From Bifidobacterium breve (lineage in GTDB: Bacteria; Actinomycetota; Actinomycetes; Nanopelagicales; Nanopelagicaceae): a stretch of DNA of 51,322 bases. The notes beneath the pieces were generated by a model. The model made no database searches, was not told the origin of the DNA, and saw nothing but the letters and a program-made list of their open reading frames with translations. Location: contig CAMCXZ010000006.1 in assembly GCA_945883725.1 (NCBI GenBank), positions 1-51,322 on the forward strand, given 5' to 3'. Below are positions 51,176 through 51,322 of this stretch, one piece after another; position 1 is the stretch's first letter; each line of letters opens with the position of its first letter. The position numbers and the translations under genes are program-made.

Positions 51176-51322
51176 ATGGCACGTGCAATTGAAGTAATTG
51201 TTGTAGAAGCAGTAGAAGGCAAGTCACGTGCGCAGCAGATTGCACGTTTGAAAGAGTGGAAGAAGTTCTGGCTAGGGCTAGGCGCAGAAAAGGTTGTTGT
51301 CCAAGAAGTTTCTGTGGGTAAT
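51176..51322 (+). CDS. unrecognised protein, 5' part only (runs off the window)
   Basis: ATG 51176 follows TAGGAG with good spacing, and 49 codons are open to the window end. The start M-A-R-A-I-E-V-I-V-V-E-A-V-E-G-K, a charged helix (AQQIARLKEWKKFW), then a second strand (AEKVVVQEVSV) suggests a beta-alpha-beta ferredoxin-like or dimeric alpha/beta-barrel fold. I do not recognise the family. It starts 23 bases after the methyltransferase remnant, inside the presumed island. Confidence 0.5.
   Translation, partial: MARAIEVIVVEAVEGKSRAQQIARLKEWKKFWLGLGAEKVVVQEVSVGN

Overview
The window looks like a piece of a streamlined, low-to-mid GC actinobacterial chromosome, most like the freshwater Nanopelagicales (acI, Planktophila-type). 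That assignment is inference from three things. The gene set is actinobacterial: actinobacterial-type inositol-phosphate synthase, DUF4191, DUF3043, RDD, and a CtaCDF / QcrCAB / CtaE respiratory block. Intergenic spaces are very short, with many 4-8 base overlaps. A TANNNT -10 box sits 6-7 bases before the start codon of many genes, as expected for leaderless mRNAs. GC content was judged by eye, not computed.

Layout. 1-9.6 kb: inositol-phosphate synthase, a small membrane protein with a structured leader, a mini LuxR-type regulator, an enoyl-CoA hydratase/isomerase + HSDL2-like SDR + CopC operon, an NCS1 nucleobase permease, an ArsB/NhaD-type transporter, a purine phosphoribosyltransferase, glutamine synthetase and an RDD membrane protein. 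9.6-25.5 kb: a lipoate-centred block (DUF4191, acyltransferase, lipA, lipB; an MMPL exporter and an FAD oxidoreductase; a TIGR01777 epimerase; the E2 and E3 subunits of 2-oxoacid dehydrogenases; pepA, gcvT, an aldo/keto reductase, DUF3043, nadA). 25.6-37.5 kb: an A-type Fe-S carrier, an adenosine-kinase-like enzyme, a NifS-like protein lacking its PLP lysine, and the bc1-aa3 respiratory genes in two converging arms (ctaC-ctaD-ctaF-eamA on +, ctaE-qcrC-qcrA-qcrB on -), then a receiver-like protein and trpD. 37.5-50.9 kb: a DEDDh exonuclease, an esterase, a GNAT acetyltransferase, an oligopeptide ABC transporter, a CynX-like MFS transporter, an M3 oligopeptidase and an APH-fold kinase. 50.87 kb to the end: an apparent genomic-island boundary, with a tRNA 3'-end fragment, a broken DNA cytosine methyltransferase start and an unrecognised partial gene.

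How the genes work together. LipB and LipA make the lipoyl groups carried by the E2 subunit encoded nearby and by the glycine cleavage system that GcvT serves; Lpd reoxidises them. NadA and LipA need Fe-S clusters, and an A-type carrier is encoded beside nadA. CtaC/D/E/F and QcrA/B/C form the actinobacterial bc1-aa3 supercomplex, with a dihaem QcrC replacing soluble cytochrome c. The peptide transporter followed by an M3 oligopeptidase suggests peptide scavenging; the NCS1 permease and phosphoribosyltransferase suggest nucleobase salvage. Much of the order from glnA to trpD resembles the Mycobacterium tuberculosis Rv2190-Rv2220 neighbourhood (recalled, not searched), with local insertions.

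Most worth a second look: (1) a predicted three-way-junction RNA touching the ribosome-binding site at 1.8 kb, with a 14-base perfect palindrome upstream; (2) the NifS-like protein without its PLP lysine beside ctaC; (3) the tRNA-fragment island edge with a methyltransferase remnant; (4) an opposite-strand PH-domain gene inside the peptide-transporter operon, together with an enlarged DppB-type permease; (5) the consistent leaderless-promoter pattern.
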